DNA of 64,000 nt from Paraphaeosphaeria minitans (GCA_015832175.1 WJXW01000004.1:620001-684000), one strand, 5' to 3'; shown: positions 11,964 to 23,972, counted from the stretch's first letter. Translations and numbers: made by a program. The notes: generated by a model not told the origin, from the sequence alone.

Positions 11964-12498
11964 TATTGCGGGACACAGCCGCGAAGGAAAAGGTCGTGTG
12001 TATCTATATGGTTGATCGGTTAGGCTTCAGCTTCATTGCGAAGCGTCAGCGCTCAGAGGTCGTAGTCAGGGTCGCTGTGGCTTGGTAGGGCTGATCCGGA
12101 GGTTGTGTCGCACCTTCCTTGCAGCGTCAGGCGGCCCGTGCCCGCAAAAGTCTAATCGTCAACTGCTTATTAAAGAAGACTGATCGCATTTGACATTTGT
12201 TTCTATAACAGGGTTCGTGTATTTGATCCCTTCTCACTTGATGATTGTTAGATGGTCACTCGGGCGCGTCAGGCGCATTGGGCGACAAAAGGTTGTGTCA
12301 CGCATGTAAAGCTGTCCGACAACGTCCTGCCGTGCTAAGGAATGTGTAATGCTTTTCTAGATTGTTACGAATGCAATTTTATATCGACGCATGCTCGAGA
12401 AGCGATTCCAAACTGCCACACCAACCCAAGGCTTCTTTATTGGGAACAAGGACCGCTGAACCAATTGCCGACTCATCGTACTTTGTGTCGAACCATGC
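11964..12498. other. Intergenic, upstream of the Rab GAP
   Basis: Holds the presumed GAP promoter (right of 11963) and the 3' flank of the SDR gene. Nothing else recognised. Confidence 0.5.
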
Positions 12499-13755
12499 TT
12501 ACGTGCAAGTATAAGCTCCATCCACCCTCAGATCAGCGCCCTGGAAACCTGTTAGTATGTCGCGCAAGGTGAGGCTAGGAGGGATACCTACAGTTACGTA
12601 GTTGCTGGCATCGCTTGAAAGGAATGTGACAGCGCCCATGAGATCCTCCGGTCGGCCCATCTTGCCCACTGGGATCAGCGAAGTCCACTGCTTCTGGAGC
12701 TCTGGGTTGTCATCGAGAATCTTCTTGGTTCTACGAGCGCATCAGTGCTGTTCTTCGAAAAATACGATTGCATACTCACAGCGCCGTGAGCATGTATCCG
12801 GGCGAGATGCAGTTCACGCGGATGCCTGCATGCGCCCACTCGACTGCCAAACTCGATGCTAAATGCCGGACCGCGGCCTTCGCAGCATTATATGGTGCTT
12901 GAGGCTGGGGAACATTCACGATGGAACCAGACATGCTTCCAATCATGACAATGCTTCCCGGGGCTTTCCTCTCCATCAAGTGTTTTGCGACCGCTACGGC
13001 ATACATGTATGTTCCGTCAACATTCACACCCCAAAGCTTCTGCATCCGGTCGTGGGGATAGTCAATGGCATTATAGTTCTCCGTAAAGCCGGCAGAGGTG
13101 ACCAGGTTGTCTACCTTGCCGTGTGCCTTCAAGATTTCTGCCAGCGATTGGTTCACAGATGTTGGGCTCGAGACATCGCAGAAGTGTGCCGTAACCTTTG
13201 GCAGCCTATTCTTGGTGTTAGCTAGAACACGCAGAGCGGTAAACCAACGTACTTGTCAGCTTCCGGGTTCTCTTCTTTGAATGTATCCACAAGTTGCTGA
13301 GCAGACCTCTGGGCTTCCTCTCGGTTCATGTCCACGAGAGCCACGTCGGCCCCGCTGGCCACAAGGGCCTGGGCCATGACGAGTCCCAAGCCTCTTGCAC
13401 CGCCAGTCACAACACCTACACGTCCATCCAGCGAGAACGTGGCTAATGTTCGCTTGAAGTGAGATCCTCCACGACCTTGCACAGGTAGCGATCGAGGCAG
13501 GTCCTTCTCCTCGGGATACTCGACGCGAATATCGTCTTGTGTACGTGCATACTGTCCTTCGTGATCACCGCTTGCACCGGGCTCACTAGAGGTTGTCGCA
13601 TTTTCAATGTCGTCTTCCGGACTCGTGCCCTTGCTAAGACGGACTGGTGCGGAGGAGAACGGTCGCGCAGCATTGTGTGGGGCTTTTGCTACACCTCGTG
13701 GAGCTTGTAGGTGGGTGAAGCGCGCCAATTGGCGGAGTGGCTGGGATCTGAACAT
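12499..13755 (-). CDS. Classical short-chain dehydrogenase/reductase with organelle presequence
   Basis: Four exons: 13253-13755, 12780-13205, 12592-12730 and 12499-12540, giving 369 codons. Introns are 47-51 bp with GT...AG ends. The NAD(P)-binding motif TGGARGLG begins at residue 117. The active site follows the SDR pattern, with YNAAK (Tyr273, Lys277) and a Ser in IGSMSGSIV, then the C-terminal ISPGY and GADLRVDGAYT. The first ~100 residues precede the Rossmann fold, are Arg/Ser-rich and lack acidic residues at the very start, as in mitochondrial presequences. The overall pattern resembles fungal polyol dehydrogenases/sorbose reductases (D-arabinitol 2-dehydrogenase type), but substrate assignment is inference. 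It is divergent from the 5-phosphatase gene across ~700 bp. Confidence 0.9.
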
Positions 13756-14469
13756 TGCAGCGAGGATGGTAGAGTGTAGGGGATGTGCAAATGAAGTTTT
13801 TGATGAAACGTTGGATCCGAAGACAAGGCAAAGGATCCAATTATCGTGAGCTCACTCCAGGCGGGCTGGGATTAATGCGCAATGGCGTATGCGTTGTACA
13901 AGAGAAAAAGCAGTGCAGACGCTCAATTGAAGCAGAAGAGGCCAGCAGAAGCATAAAGCAAGACGACGATGCCACGATGCCCCGGAATTATTGTTAATCC
14001 CTTAAGAGCTTGGGCACGCCTCGTCACGCGTGGTGCTCCGACTGGCGGTGGCACACGCCATGACGTATGGAGTCGTCTGGGCGCTTTCCCAGAAGAAACT
14101 CAACAATCCTCCTCTGCCTTCACAACTCGCTGCTCAAGTTTCTTTTTCGCTACAGCTCTGCATCAGCTACGACGCACGCGTTTCACCACGCTGGTTTGCA
14201 GTGCTGGACAAGCCGCAATAGCTTCTGCGCCATCCAGACCCGGGAAGACTGCTGGGCGTATGCCCCATCACTCGACCACGCGCACCCTTCGTTGCCAACT
14301 GTGTCAAGCCGCGCCGTCTACAGGTTTTATCAGCATTCACGCACGAGGAACTAGAATGAAGAGGTAAGAAATCATCACTTGTCCGTGTCTTGTCACTGCC
14401 AATCCTCTTGGTGGCGGAAGCGGGACGCGACGATCGCTCTCAACAATTTCCCAACCCGCTGACTCAGGA
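13756..14469. promoter_or_regulatory. Shared divergent promoter region of the SDR and 5-phosphatase genes
   Basis: The two flanking genes start at 13755 (minus) and about 14470 (plus), so this ~710 bp must hold both promoters. Short open frames here show no family features. A CTGACTCAG just before 14470 looks like a branch/acceptor, so a 5' leader intron is possible. Confidence 0.45.
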
Positions 14470-15774
14470 ATGTCAGCAGTTCAACTGTGCTTGACGATGA
14501 TAGACGCCTACCTGTTGACGTTCAACTGTGCAAGGCACCTCGTGAACCCTGAGACCCTTGCGCCCGCGTTGTTCGATGCGCTTCCAAAAGCTGCCGTCGT
14601 CCCCGATCTGCTTGCACTCAGCCTCCAAGAAGTCGCGCCCATCGCCTATAGTTTTTTAGGAGGCTCTTACCTCAAGCCCTACTTCGACCGCATAACCACA
14701 ACTGTACACCTTGCTGCGGACCTCCACAGCCATGGCAGCGAACGACTCGAGCATGTGGCTACCCGAAGCCTGGGCTTGACAGCCCTCATGATATTTGCGA
14801 AGCCGGCATTTATGGGAAGGATACAATACATACAAGCGGCGGGTACCGGCGTTGGAGTCTGGAACATGGGCAACAAAGGTGCTGTCGCAATGCGCATCGG
14901 CGTGTCAATACAGGGGACAGATGAGACGCTCGATGTAATTTTCCTTGCAGCTCATCTGGCTCCTCATGAGAAGGAGGTGGCCGCAAGAAACCAGAACTGG
15001 GAAGATATTGTGCGTAACATGGTGTTCGCAATTGACAATGATTCTGCGTACAGTTACTGCGACGAAGCTCCTCTGTGGGCGTCGGGAGAAGCCCCTGTGG
15101 GCAGGACCGGTCTGTTCCATCCCGGCAGTCACCTTTTCGTTGCCGGCGACCTCAACTACAGAACCAGGGACGAAGGGCCCAGTCCTGACGCTCACGAAAT
15201 GTATCCTCAGCCAGCCGCATCCGATGCATTACCCGAGCATTTCTCGCACCTTCTCAAGACCGATCAGCTGAACCGAGAGAGAAAGGCGAATCGCACTCTT
15301 CATGGCTTGGAAGAACTCCCCATCAACTTCCCACCAACATACAAATACTCGGTGCGAAAGGACAAGAGCGAGAATCCACCGAAACCCGAGGATCGGTGGC
15401 AGTGGGCGAGACATCGATACCCATCCTGGTGTGACAGAATACTATATCTACCCAGTCCAGCAGCTGCATCGAAGCTCGACCCGCAATCCTACACGGTATT
15501 GCCAACCCAAGCGACCTCCGATCATCGTCCTGTCGCGCTGTCTGTACGCATTGATGAGAACGCCTTGCCTGCAGATGCTGGGGACATCCGCTCGAACCCA
15601 CCTTTTCCCATCAATGCTGAGTGGAAAGCCAGAAATGATGCTGCGAGGCGGTGTGAGATTGTCGTAGGTGTCATGTCCTATCTCGTACTGACGAACAAGG
15701 GCAAAGCTATGATAGCGGCTGTTCTGGGCGCTGTGTTGGCGACGCTCTACCTGGCTAGTTGGCTTGGAAGGTAG
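14470..15774 (+). CDS. Inositol-polyphosphate 5-phosphatase, single exon, tail-anchored
   Basis: 434 codons. It removes the 5-phosphate from inositol phosphates or phosphoinositides. The IPPc domain spans nearly the whole protein. Its signatures are AYLLTFNCAR near the start, LALSLQEVAP (Mg-binding Glu), VWNMGNKGAVAMR, FLAAHLAPHE, the catalytic GDLNYR, PSWCDRILYLP and C-terminal SDHRPV. The last ~20 residues form one hydrophobic segment (AMIAAVLGAVLATLYLASWL) followed by Gly-Arg, so the enzyme is probably anchored to the ER or another membrane by its tail. The Met at 14500 is an alternative start and would fit the family equally well; an upstream leader exon cannot be excluded. No SAC domain is present, unlike synaptojanin-type enzymes. 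Confidence 0.88.
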   Translation: MSAVQLCLTMIDAYLLTFNCARHLVNPETLAPALFDALPKAAVVPDLLALSLQEVAPIAYSFLGGSYLKPYFDRITTTVHLAADLHSHGSERLEHVATRSLGLTALMIFAKPAFMGRIQYIQAAGTGVGVWNMGNKGAVAMRIGVSIQGTDETLDVIFLAAHLAPHEKEVAARNQNWEDIVRNMVFAIDNDSAYSYCDEAPLWASGEAPVGRTGLFHPGSHLFVAGDLNYRTRDEGPSPDAHEMYPQPAASDALPEHFSHLLKTDQLNRERKANRTLHGLEELPINFPPTYKYSVRKDKSENPPKPEDRWQWARHRYPSWCDRILYLPSPAAASKLDPQSYTVLPTQATSDHRPVALSVRIDENALPADAGDIRSNPPFPINAEWKARNDAARRCEIVVGVMSYLVLTNKGKAMIAAVLGAVLATLYLASWLGR

Positions 15775-17030
15775 TTTTATGAGGCTGTCAGGTGCTTCAT
15801 CCCCCAGCTTTGCATCTGTGCAATGTGTCGAATGGGAGAAGGTTTTGTGATCACTACGGTCTCGAACGCGATGCTACAATGCGGCAGGTCGTGTGCGAAG
15901 CACGCATTTCCAAAACAGAGCGGGCTCTATAACAGCATGGCCTGGTCGCCAGTAGGCTCTGTCGATCCGGCACAATTACGCTCATGAAACACGGCTGAGG
16001 CAGCATTTGGCGATGGCTTCCGAGTTCATGATGTCCATCCAACACGCTCCGAATTTCTTCACCTCAATATTGCGCCGGTATATAAATGATGCACGGTGAC
16101 GTCGTCAGGTTTACAACAGCACCTAGGTGGGGTCCGCGCCTGTTTGACCCCGAGTGGTTACCAGTCTGGATAGCGTAAATAGCGCACAGCGGGACTACAA
16201 ACCCTCGGTCAAAGAGTGCGAAGCGTTCATGCTATTACTCCCTATCGTTTGGTCGAGGCGAGGTACGCACCTGCACAGATAATCGTAAGCATCACCCCCT
16301 CGCAGTTGATGCATCTTCGCGAATGCAGCACGGCGGCATAGCCTCTGAGATTATTACTGAAATATCGAATACTGCATCTCGGCAAGCTTCATACAGCAAC
16401 AGCATATTCATAAATAAGGCGATGTCAAAAGACTCTTGGCGAAAGAAGCACGCCGGTTTTCCTGTTTCTACACGTCAACTTTCTCAAACGGTGCTCTTGT
16501 AGCACTTTGCGTCGCCCTGCATCCTACACTTTTGCCACTGTAAGCTCAAAGAAGATATATGTACACATTCTTCGCCTGTATTGTGCATAGAGATGGGCTT
16601 GTGGAGGCAAAGTTGCAGGTACAGACGCATACGCCAGCGATCGTACCAGATGCAGCATCGGGCGGATCTATGGTCGCAACCCTTGCCGGTAAAGCTATAC
16701 GGTATACGCGTACTGTGTATACCCACCGTTTTCGACAGGCTTGGACAATCTGCGTTCGAAAACATCCACCAAGAGGGAATTCCACTTCTCGCTTCCACGT
16801 TCCGGCCATTTTCAGGCGCCCGAACTACATTCACAGGCCGTGTCGTACAACCCCTACAGCGCCAGGCCACTGACTTCTCACACCCACTCGTGCACCACTC
16901 GCCCAACCCATGATGAAGCAGCTCGGCCCGGCACACGAGCAAGAGCAAGCGCCCAGGTCAGTTCAGTGACCAGTCCGCTCCGCCGCGCACCCCCGTCGCG
17001 CACCACCTCGCCGCCAATTCCAGACCTCCC
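15775..17030. other. Gene-poor stretch
   Basis: The 3' flank of the phosphatase gene followed by mixed sequence. Overlapping frames on both strands at 16480-16950 look non-coding (Cys/His/Arg-rich, no motif, opposite-strand twins). No RNA gene seen. Confidence 0.5.
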
Positions 17031-17040
17031 ACTGCCCCAC

Positions 17041-17120
17041 CTCTCGCTCCTCTCGCTCCTCTCGCTCCTCTCGCTCCTCTCGCTCCTCTCGCTCCTCTCG
17101 CTCCTTTTGCTCCTCTCGCC
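17041..17120. repeat. 9-bp tandem repeat (CTCTCGCTC)n
   Basis: About eight copies of the unit CTCTCGCTC, with the last copies degenerate (CTTTTGCTC). Frames reading through it encode artificial Leu/Ser or Arg/Gly/Ala/Glu repeats, which explains the open frames around it. Confidence 0.9.
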
Positions 17121-17426
17121 AAGCCCTCCGCGCCACATGCGTCACCGTGCAGCCGCGACCGTTGCACCCTGGACGCACGCACCAGACTCCCGATCTCCGC
17201 TGTGTCGACCGATCGTTCTGGCTGTCGCGAGGGCGAGATTTTCGGGTCTAGAAGAAGGGATCGGCGGGCAGGCCTGACCGCGGTGGGGCGGGCGACTTTG
17301 GCTGTCTGCTTGGGCATGGGAATTGTGAGCATGGAGCAGGCGTGCTTGGTTTGGCGAGATGAGAGGTGGAGACCTGGAATGTGCCGGAAGAGTTGCACGG
17401 GCAGGGCAGGGCAGTTGGAGAGGTGA

Positions 17427-17445
17427 GGGGAGGGGAGGGGAGGGG
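17427..17445 (+). other. Potential G-quadruplex motif
   Basis: Four runs of GGGG separated by single A residues on the + strand, the shortest-loop form of the G4 consensus. It lies ~300 bp from the long homopurine/homopyrimidine tract. Confidence 0.7.
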
Positions 17446-17761
17446 AAAGGTGTTGTGTTGGACGACGTCGGCAGCAGGATGATGGGCGAGGAGATGAGGA
17501 TCTCAAAGGGTGCTGGGGAGCTTGCGTGCTGGAGGGTAATCAGGGTTGCGGCGGTGACCTCGTGTTGCGGGATGCGGCACGAGGCAGCGGCAGGTTGATG
17601 ATCTCACAGGAATGTGGTATGGGTATTGTGGTACGAGCAACACACCAATCTGCAGAGGTGACAAGCAAAGCCAAGAGAGTTTTTGGAACGGATGTTTCAA
17701 TTCGAGGTAATCTGAAGATGAAAACGAAGTAGAGTGCTGCGGCGAGCGGCGCGCAAAAAAA

Positions 17762-17950
17762 CTCTCCTCTCCTCTCCTCTCCTCTCCTCTCCTCTCCTCT
17801 CCTCTCCTCTCCTCTCCTCTCCTCTCCTCTCCTCTCCTCTCCTCTCCTCTCCTCTCCTCTCCTCTCCTCTCCTCTCCTCTCCTCTCCTCTCCTCTCCTCT
17901 CCTCTCCTCTCCTCTCCTCTCCTCTCCTCTCCTCTCCTCTCCCCTCCCCT
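17762..17950. repeat. Long pentanucleotide microsatellite (CTCTC)n
   Basis: About 36 uninterrupted copies of a five-base pyrimidine unit, ending in C-rich variants (CCCCT) and a run of seven C. All three minus-strand frames are open through it only because the repeat contains no stop; they encode Arg/Gly/Glu repeats and are not genes. Confidence 0.95.
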
Positions 17951-18254
17951 CCCCCCCGGAAGCAAAGCAACGCAAAGTAAAAAAATGATGCTGGCCGCGG
18001 CCTCGCAAGTTGCTGACGCGTCCCTGTAATAACTCCCGCAAAGCAAAGGCGTCCTGGTATATGGTACATCCAAAAGGCCAAAAACGAATCAAGTCGCGTC
18101 GCTAATCCCAGTTCCTTTCCCAAATCCGTGTAAATGCTGTGCGTCCCATGCTGGTGTACGTCCACTGAAGGGACGACAAAGTCGCTAAGGTTTCAATCGT
18201 CATGTCGTTGAGCCGTAGCCGAGTGCACTTCTGGTGTTGAAGTTGACTTTTTGG

Positions 18255-18467
18255 CTACCGGCCCCGGTTGGACGCTGCTGCGAGCGACGCGAACGACGAA
18301 GTCATTGCTGAGTAGGCGGCTGATTCCCGGCCGTTGACAGAAGATATAGAGGACGCGCTGTTGGTACGGGTGGAATGCAGGTTGAGCGTGATGCAGGAGT
18401 CGCAGCGGCCACCTTGGTTGTTGCAGCGGCCTCGGCAGCCACGCTCGTAGTTGGAGCAGGAGAACAT
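18255..18467 (-). CDS. Small Cys-rich protein, 70 residues
   Basis: A single short ORF beginning MFSCSNYERGCRGRCNNQGG and continuing RCDSC. This NYxRGCRGRxN plus CxxC pattern resembles a short Cys-rich motif I have seen in small fungal proteins; I cannot name its function. The four to five cysteines could bind zinc, while the rest is a Ser/Ala-rich tail. There is no signal peptide, so it does not look like a secreted effector. It lies ~300 bp from the pentanucleotide repeat, in an otherwise gene-poor region. Because of its size it may also be one exon of a larger gene or a remnant. Confidence 0.4.
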   Translation of the reverse strand: MFSCSNYERGCRGRCNNQGGRCDSCITLNLHSTRTNSASSISSVNGRESAAYSAMTSSFASLAAASNRGR

Positions 18468-21400
18468 TGTGATTGGTAGTGGTGGTGGTAGAGGTAGTTT
18501 GTGTGTGTATTGAACGGTGTTGAGCTGGAGTGCAGCGTAGTCTGAGGCGTTGCGAGAGCTATGGGCTAACCGTCCCGGCTTGGAGGGAGTAGACTGGGAT
18601 GATATATGCGCAGGGACTACGTGATGCCCGATGATGTCGTTTTGGATTTTGCGATACTAGGGATACAGGGTTTCGCTGGGCTGGTGTGGTCTCGCCCGTT
18701 ATGTTAAATCCGCGCAGTCTGTCCAAGGTTGGGCGGCGGCAATACCTAGTGCAGTTGGCCTGTCGACGTATGTGTGTAAAGAGAGCGGCCAATCGGATGT
18801 GAGTAGCAGAATAGGGCGCGTCGACTTGGGAGCACACGGGTTTGGCTGTCGATCTTGGGCGGTGGAAGTACTGAATGCGACTGAGGACCGACTTGACGAG
18901 ACGGGAACTGCTGGAAAACGCCCTCCTTTAAAGAATTATCAGAGCGTGTCATGACCGGGCTGCGGCCGAGCCCAGCCCAGACAGCCCAGACAGCCCAGAC
19001 GGTGGAACGGAAATCCCAGTGCCCAGTGGTGGAGCAGCGGTCCAGCCGGATGGGGTGGATCATTCACAAGGCCCCCGGCTTGGCCCGCGCTCTAATTCTT
19101 GCTCACCAGCACACACCAGGGTCTCGTGTACGCATGCACCACGCCCAGCTTCACTTGGTTCCCTGGCCTTTCGCATCCTCGGTGTGCCGACGAATGCCCT
19201 GCGCAATCGGACCCTGATATCTGGATAATAAAACCTGAATTCACGGCAGCGAACATTGCGTGCCGTGGAGGCTGAGCGCCTACCGCACCGCAGCAGCCAC
19301 GCCCATAATACCTCCAACGCATGCACAGGTACACACATCCAATACTACAAGATGCAAAGTACATCGCCGAATCTGCAGCAGCTTCTATTTCCTCCCTACC
19401 AAGAAGCAGTAAATGACGGAGGTGGTGCCGAGGGGACAGAATGTCGGCGCGAGCCTTGATCGCGGAAACATTCTGTCGAATCGTGCTTACTGCACAGCGA
19501 AGGTACCTACCCTTTCACGCGAACCCAACCCAACTGTTGACCATCGGGTCTAGTCTTGCTGCTCCAGTCGTTCAGACTACGTTGCGCTGCATGGCTCACT
19601 TCACTGATGGTGACCGTTGGAAAGGAATGGCCGCACAACTCCGGCCGAAACGGCACCGGAAATAATCGACCGTCAGCTAGCACACGCAAACCTTCACCAT
19701 CCATGCGCGATGCGCCGTGAATGCGTTTTCTGCCGCCGTGGTCCCTTGGCTGGTTCGCCCTATTCATTGTTGCGGCCTGAATGCGTTGGCATTCTAGGTA
19801 CCTACTCTCGGGCCAGGTACCCTCTAGTCTGCACGCCCGTTGTGCCCGTTGTGCCCGTTGTGCCTGACATATCTTACAAAATAGGGTCTTGATGCCCAGT
19901 CGCTGTTCCTCGCCCGACGCTCCCCTTGTCCGCCGTACCTCAGCTCAACGCGCGTCTGCCCATTCCCCTGCCGCGCCCAACCAATCTCTCAAGTTGAGGC
20001 ACTACCTACCTTTGGTCGCAGTGGAACTAGGTACCGGGTCGGCCGTAGAAGGTAGGGGTCTTCCCGTCATCTTCTGGAACGCGTGTCGGCCGCCGCACCT
20101 TCCGGTTCCGTCTGGAAGTCCTTCCTCCTCCAGCCTCGTCTTGCGCGTCGTCGCCTTTGTAAAAGCACTTGAGGACGCGGGTGGTTTGGGCTGCCGTTGT
20201 GGGCTGAGCGGGATGTTCTAGACGCGGTGGGCTGGTGGGGCTGGGAGATCACAGTCGATCCTTAAGCATCTGCTTGAAGATCGTCTTGCGTGAGCGGTTC
20301 GCAGATTGTGAAACCGAGGAATTGTCTTCGAAATGAGTGCGGAAACCCTTCTTGCAGCCTCGCCCGATTGTTTCGAATTCGCAGCCAGTGGGAGGTTGCT
20401 TAGGGGGCCCATGCTTGTTGTTCATCAGCCCTAAGCTATCACCCTGCCTCCTGGACCGCCCTTTCGACATGGTAAAGCTGGAGCACTGCTTTTTGAGGTA
20501 GTGAAGACTGGGTACTTCGGTGGCGAACCCACAACCACGGACTAGTAGGCTGTAAGAACGCCTCCTTGCTCATCAGCCTTGCCCGAATCGGAAGTCTTGC
20601 TGGTTGCCGTGGATCGCAGCACTAAAAGGCCTGTCGTAGCCAAGAGATATCTAATCTATTCAATTGATCTTTTATAACACCCGCAGATAGATCTAGAGCG
20701 CTGTCACACGATGGAATTGCGTGCTTAGCGCGCACCTAAGCCCAGTGTTTCAGAAAATTCGGAAATAGGAGAGGGAACTACATTCCTGAAGCGTGCGCAC
20801 TGTCATGTTTCGAGTAGGTCAAACGGCACGGTCGGTCGGAGCATTCTGACTCGGGCTTTGACCGAAACTCTTCCGTCTGAACTTCTGAAGAAGCGAAGAG
20901 CTGCAAGCTGCTGGCGTGAGTTCAAGGCTAGCTAGGTGAGTGTACTTTTACCACCAAGAATACTGGAATGTATATTGCAGTCTGTTAAGATGCCGTTGCT
21001 TGGATTGAGAATATTTTGCGATTAACGTGACTGACAGGCGTAGTCTAGTAATCCCGCAGTGTTGCAACGCTTTGACACTTGAAGTGGCTTGGGTCTGGAC
21101 ATTGCAAACCCTGAACGAATCAAGTATTCTTAGATACAGTGGACTGTGCACGAGCGGCAGCGTCCACGAAACATGCGTCTACTGGGTCTACAATACAAAA
21201 CGTGGGGTGGGTGGTTCTAGAGTTCCGTAGCCTGACAGCAGTCAACGTACAGGGCTGAGAGATACCTTCTCAAGTTATCCCATTGGGTATAGGGTCGAAT
21301 GTAAGAAATTCCCTGATACTTCCTACTTGCTACAATCTGAGTCAGCATAGTCCCGCGTGCAGAGTAAAGATCCAATCATCTTCCTATTCAATGATCGTTC

Positions 21401-22055
21401 TCGTCGTACATCTTGAAATTGTTCACTGGATGGAAAACATGGCTTGTTGACAAATCCATGCTTCCACGATATCTTCACAGCACTTGGACCTCGGTGGACG
21501 GACACGAACGAGTATGAGTACATCCCTGGGCTATCAGCATCTCGTACAATATTTGTCTCAACACCTGCCCCTCGCAGCTCACTACCTATGGTAGGTTTAG
21601 CTGTCATACACTGCTCGTTTTCTAGAGTGATGGTAGAACCTCATGTTATATTCAGGATGAGAATACAGGTGAGTAGAAACCTCGTTTCAGTGTTCAACGA
21701 CCAAAATTGTGCGTTGGTGAAAGAAGGGAGTATTGGGTTGAAGACACCTGCGCTAATTCGTTCGGGGATTAGTCAGCAGTCGCTGCTCATCCTCACTCCG
21801 CATATTGACAGAATATACTCAAGGCCCTGCCCTCGAAAACTGCCAAAAACTCAAATGCAGAATATGGTATTGCTCGGGACTTCAAAGGTACCGGTTGTAC
21901 GAAGGTACACCGAAATGCGCCCTCTCGGACTTAGGCCCTCCGCATCCCGCGGTTCATATCCGATTGGACTAGCGGACGGAGCCGACATCGGCAGATGCAC
22001 AAGGATCTGATAAAGTCTTTAGCACTCAACTACAAAAGGGTTCACCTGTTATCTG
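18468..22055. other. Gene-poor 3.6-kb interval with short direct repeats
   Basis: No supported gene. Three tandem 9-bp copies (ACAGCCCAG type) lie near 18970-19000 and three copies of GTTGTGCCC near 19841-19868. TAGGTACC/ACCTACCT elements occur at about 19796-19825 and 20000-20035. The frame 20249-20470 (minus, 73 residues, basic) is the least unlikely small ORF, but nothing supports it. The right end should contain the promoter of the oxidoreductase gene. Confidence 0.45.
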
Positions 22056-23549
22056 ATGGGAACGCGCTTGTTTGCATACATCGGCATACTTGTTATCGTT
22101 GGATTATTTCTAAAATCGCAGGGTCCAACACAGAACACGACACCTTTAGCACTTTCACGGAGCACAATGGCAGCCAGGAATGTTGTTGTGATTGGCGGAA
22201 GCTACGTCGGTATGCTTACCACGAGCAATGCTACCGCAAAGTTGTCGAGAACTGATTCGGAATTCCAGGTACAAATGTTGCAGAACAACTTGCGAAGGCA
22301 GCCCAAGGGCGCTTCCGAGTACTTTTGATCGAAAGGAACAGTCACTTCCAACATCTTTTCGCCTTTCCACGATATGCCGTAACGACCAAAGTCCCCACAA
22401 ACAAGGCATTCATTCCCTACCAATCAAGCCGGCTTGGAGAGAATGGTTCGTTTGTCCAAGCATCCGCGATCGGTTTGACGAAATCCACCGTACAGCTCGA
22501 CCGCAAGGTTCTGCTAGATGGAGAACATGTTGACAGCATCCCGTACTTTGCCTTGGCCATCGCCACAGGCACAAAGCTCGCTCCACCATCGAATGTTCCC
22601 GGTGAGAGCAAACTGTCTCGAACGACATATCTAAGAAAACACGCGGAACAGGTCGAGCGCAGTGAGCAGATTGTCATCATCGGTGCAGGCGCTGTTGGTG
22701 TACAGATGGCCCTTGATGCCAAAGAGCTGTATCCGGAAAAGAACATCACATTAGTGCATTCTCGAGAGAACGTTATGAACAAATTCCATCCCGGTCTACA
22801 TAGCGTCGTCAAAGCAAGAGCAGATGAGCTGGGCGTAAACTTGGTGCTGGGCAAAAGAGTCAGGTTGCCAAAAGGTGGCTATCCCGTGGGCAATGGCAGG
22901 TTTGACGTAGAGCTAGTGGATGGGACATGCATTCCGGCGGATCTTGCTGTGAGTACAGCACCATCAAATCAGGTGGACGCCTTGCTAAACACTAGCTCAG
23001 ATCACTTGCAACGGCATGACCCCACAGTCGGAGATCATTCGCTCACTTTCGCCGAATGTCATCGATGAGCAAGGCTATATTGCCGTTAAGAATACGTTGC
23101 AGATACAAGACGATGATTCACCCAACGTTTTCTCGCTTGGAGATATTGCCGCAACGGCAGCACACAAAGCTGCAAGGCCGTAAGCATCTCAACTTGAATT
23201 TTATTGGACGAAGACGGGTCACTTACGCGTTCCAGTGCTATGAAGCAAGCAGAGATCGTCACCAAGAACGTTGTTCATCTCCTCAACGAAGAACCTCTCG
23301 AGAATTACGAGGTTACAGATCCCGCAGCCATCCATCTCACACTAGGTATTCAGAAGAGTGTCATCTTCCGTAACCCCTTGCTGGGTTCTGACGATAGGCC
23401 TGTAGTAATGCACAAGGATGACGGGTGAGATTCAATTATCTGATCTTATTATGTTGTTGATCCCACTAACTTCAGATAGATTGCTAGATATGGGTATCGA
23501 TGGAGTCTGGGCGCGGAGAGGAGCCGATGTCTCGAACCCTAATTTGTAA
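22056..23549 (+). CDS. AIF/FSP1-like FAD-dependent NAD(P)H oxidoreductase
   Basis: Five exons: 22056-22209, 22269-22948, 23001-23179, 23236-23424 and 23480-23549, giving 423 codons. Introns are 52-59 bp. The N-terminus is a hydrophobic segment (FAYIGILVIVGLFL), likely a membrane anchor. It is followed by the FAD dinucleotide-binding fold (VVVIGGSYVGTN), then LFAFPRYAV, the second NAD(P)H-binding motif IVIIGAGAVGVQMALD and the FAD-contacting FSLGDIAATAAHKAARP. This order is that of pyridine nucleotide-disulphide oxidoreductases of the apoptosis-inducing-factor-like/AMID group, which reduce quinones with NAD(P)H. The third intron reads through without a stop for 50 bp, and the last uses the acceptor ATAG four bases after a CAG. 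Electron acceptor and location are inference. Confidence 0.9.
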
Positions 23550-23972
23550 AGGTCGACCTGATCCCATCATGCGCTTGAGCGAAAAAACCATATCCTATAC
23601 AGGTTGGCATCGTGGAGTCTATTTTGCTCTGACTATAGTGGATGTCTGTATCCTTGTCGGATAGATTGAGTCAGAGCTCTCACAAGCTATCTTTGATTGG
23701 AGAAACGCATAGCGGTAAGGCGTACATTGAGCATGAACAAGCCTTTTCGTTGTTTGATGAGTATCGCTTGATCTCAAAGCGTTCTTTTCATCTCAGGAGT
23801 ATTGCGTGGCCATGGCTGTCTGACGGAACGGATGCATAGATGTGGCCGACTCCGGTCCGGAGCTCTCATCGCTAGGCTGCAACAAGAGTCAAATCAAACG
23901 CTGAAGTCCGCATCTGTCAAGAGTAATGAGATATTCACCCAACTGACCAGGTACGCTCGTAACGTTCCCGCC
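23550..23972. other. Intergenic between oxidoreductase and TMEM205-like gene
   Basis: The open frame extending left from the TMEM205-like start (from 23802) has no family similarity and is taken as 5' leader. Nothing else seen. Confidence 0.45.

Noticed and set aside
16741..17506. Overlapping frames around the 9-bp repeat
   Set aside because: Open only because of the repeat; no motif and contradictory strands.
17503..18165. Long minus-strand frames across the CTCTC repeat
   Set aside because: The five-base unit contains no stop in any minus frame, so the open frames are artefacts with Arg/Gly/Glu repeats.
20249..20470. 73-codon basic minus frame
   Set aside because: Has a start and reasonable composition but no motif, homologue or context I can cite.
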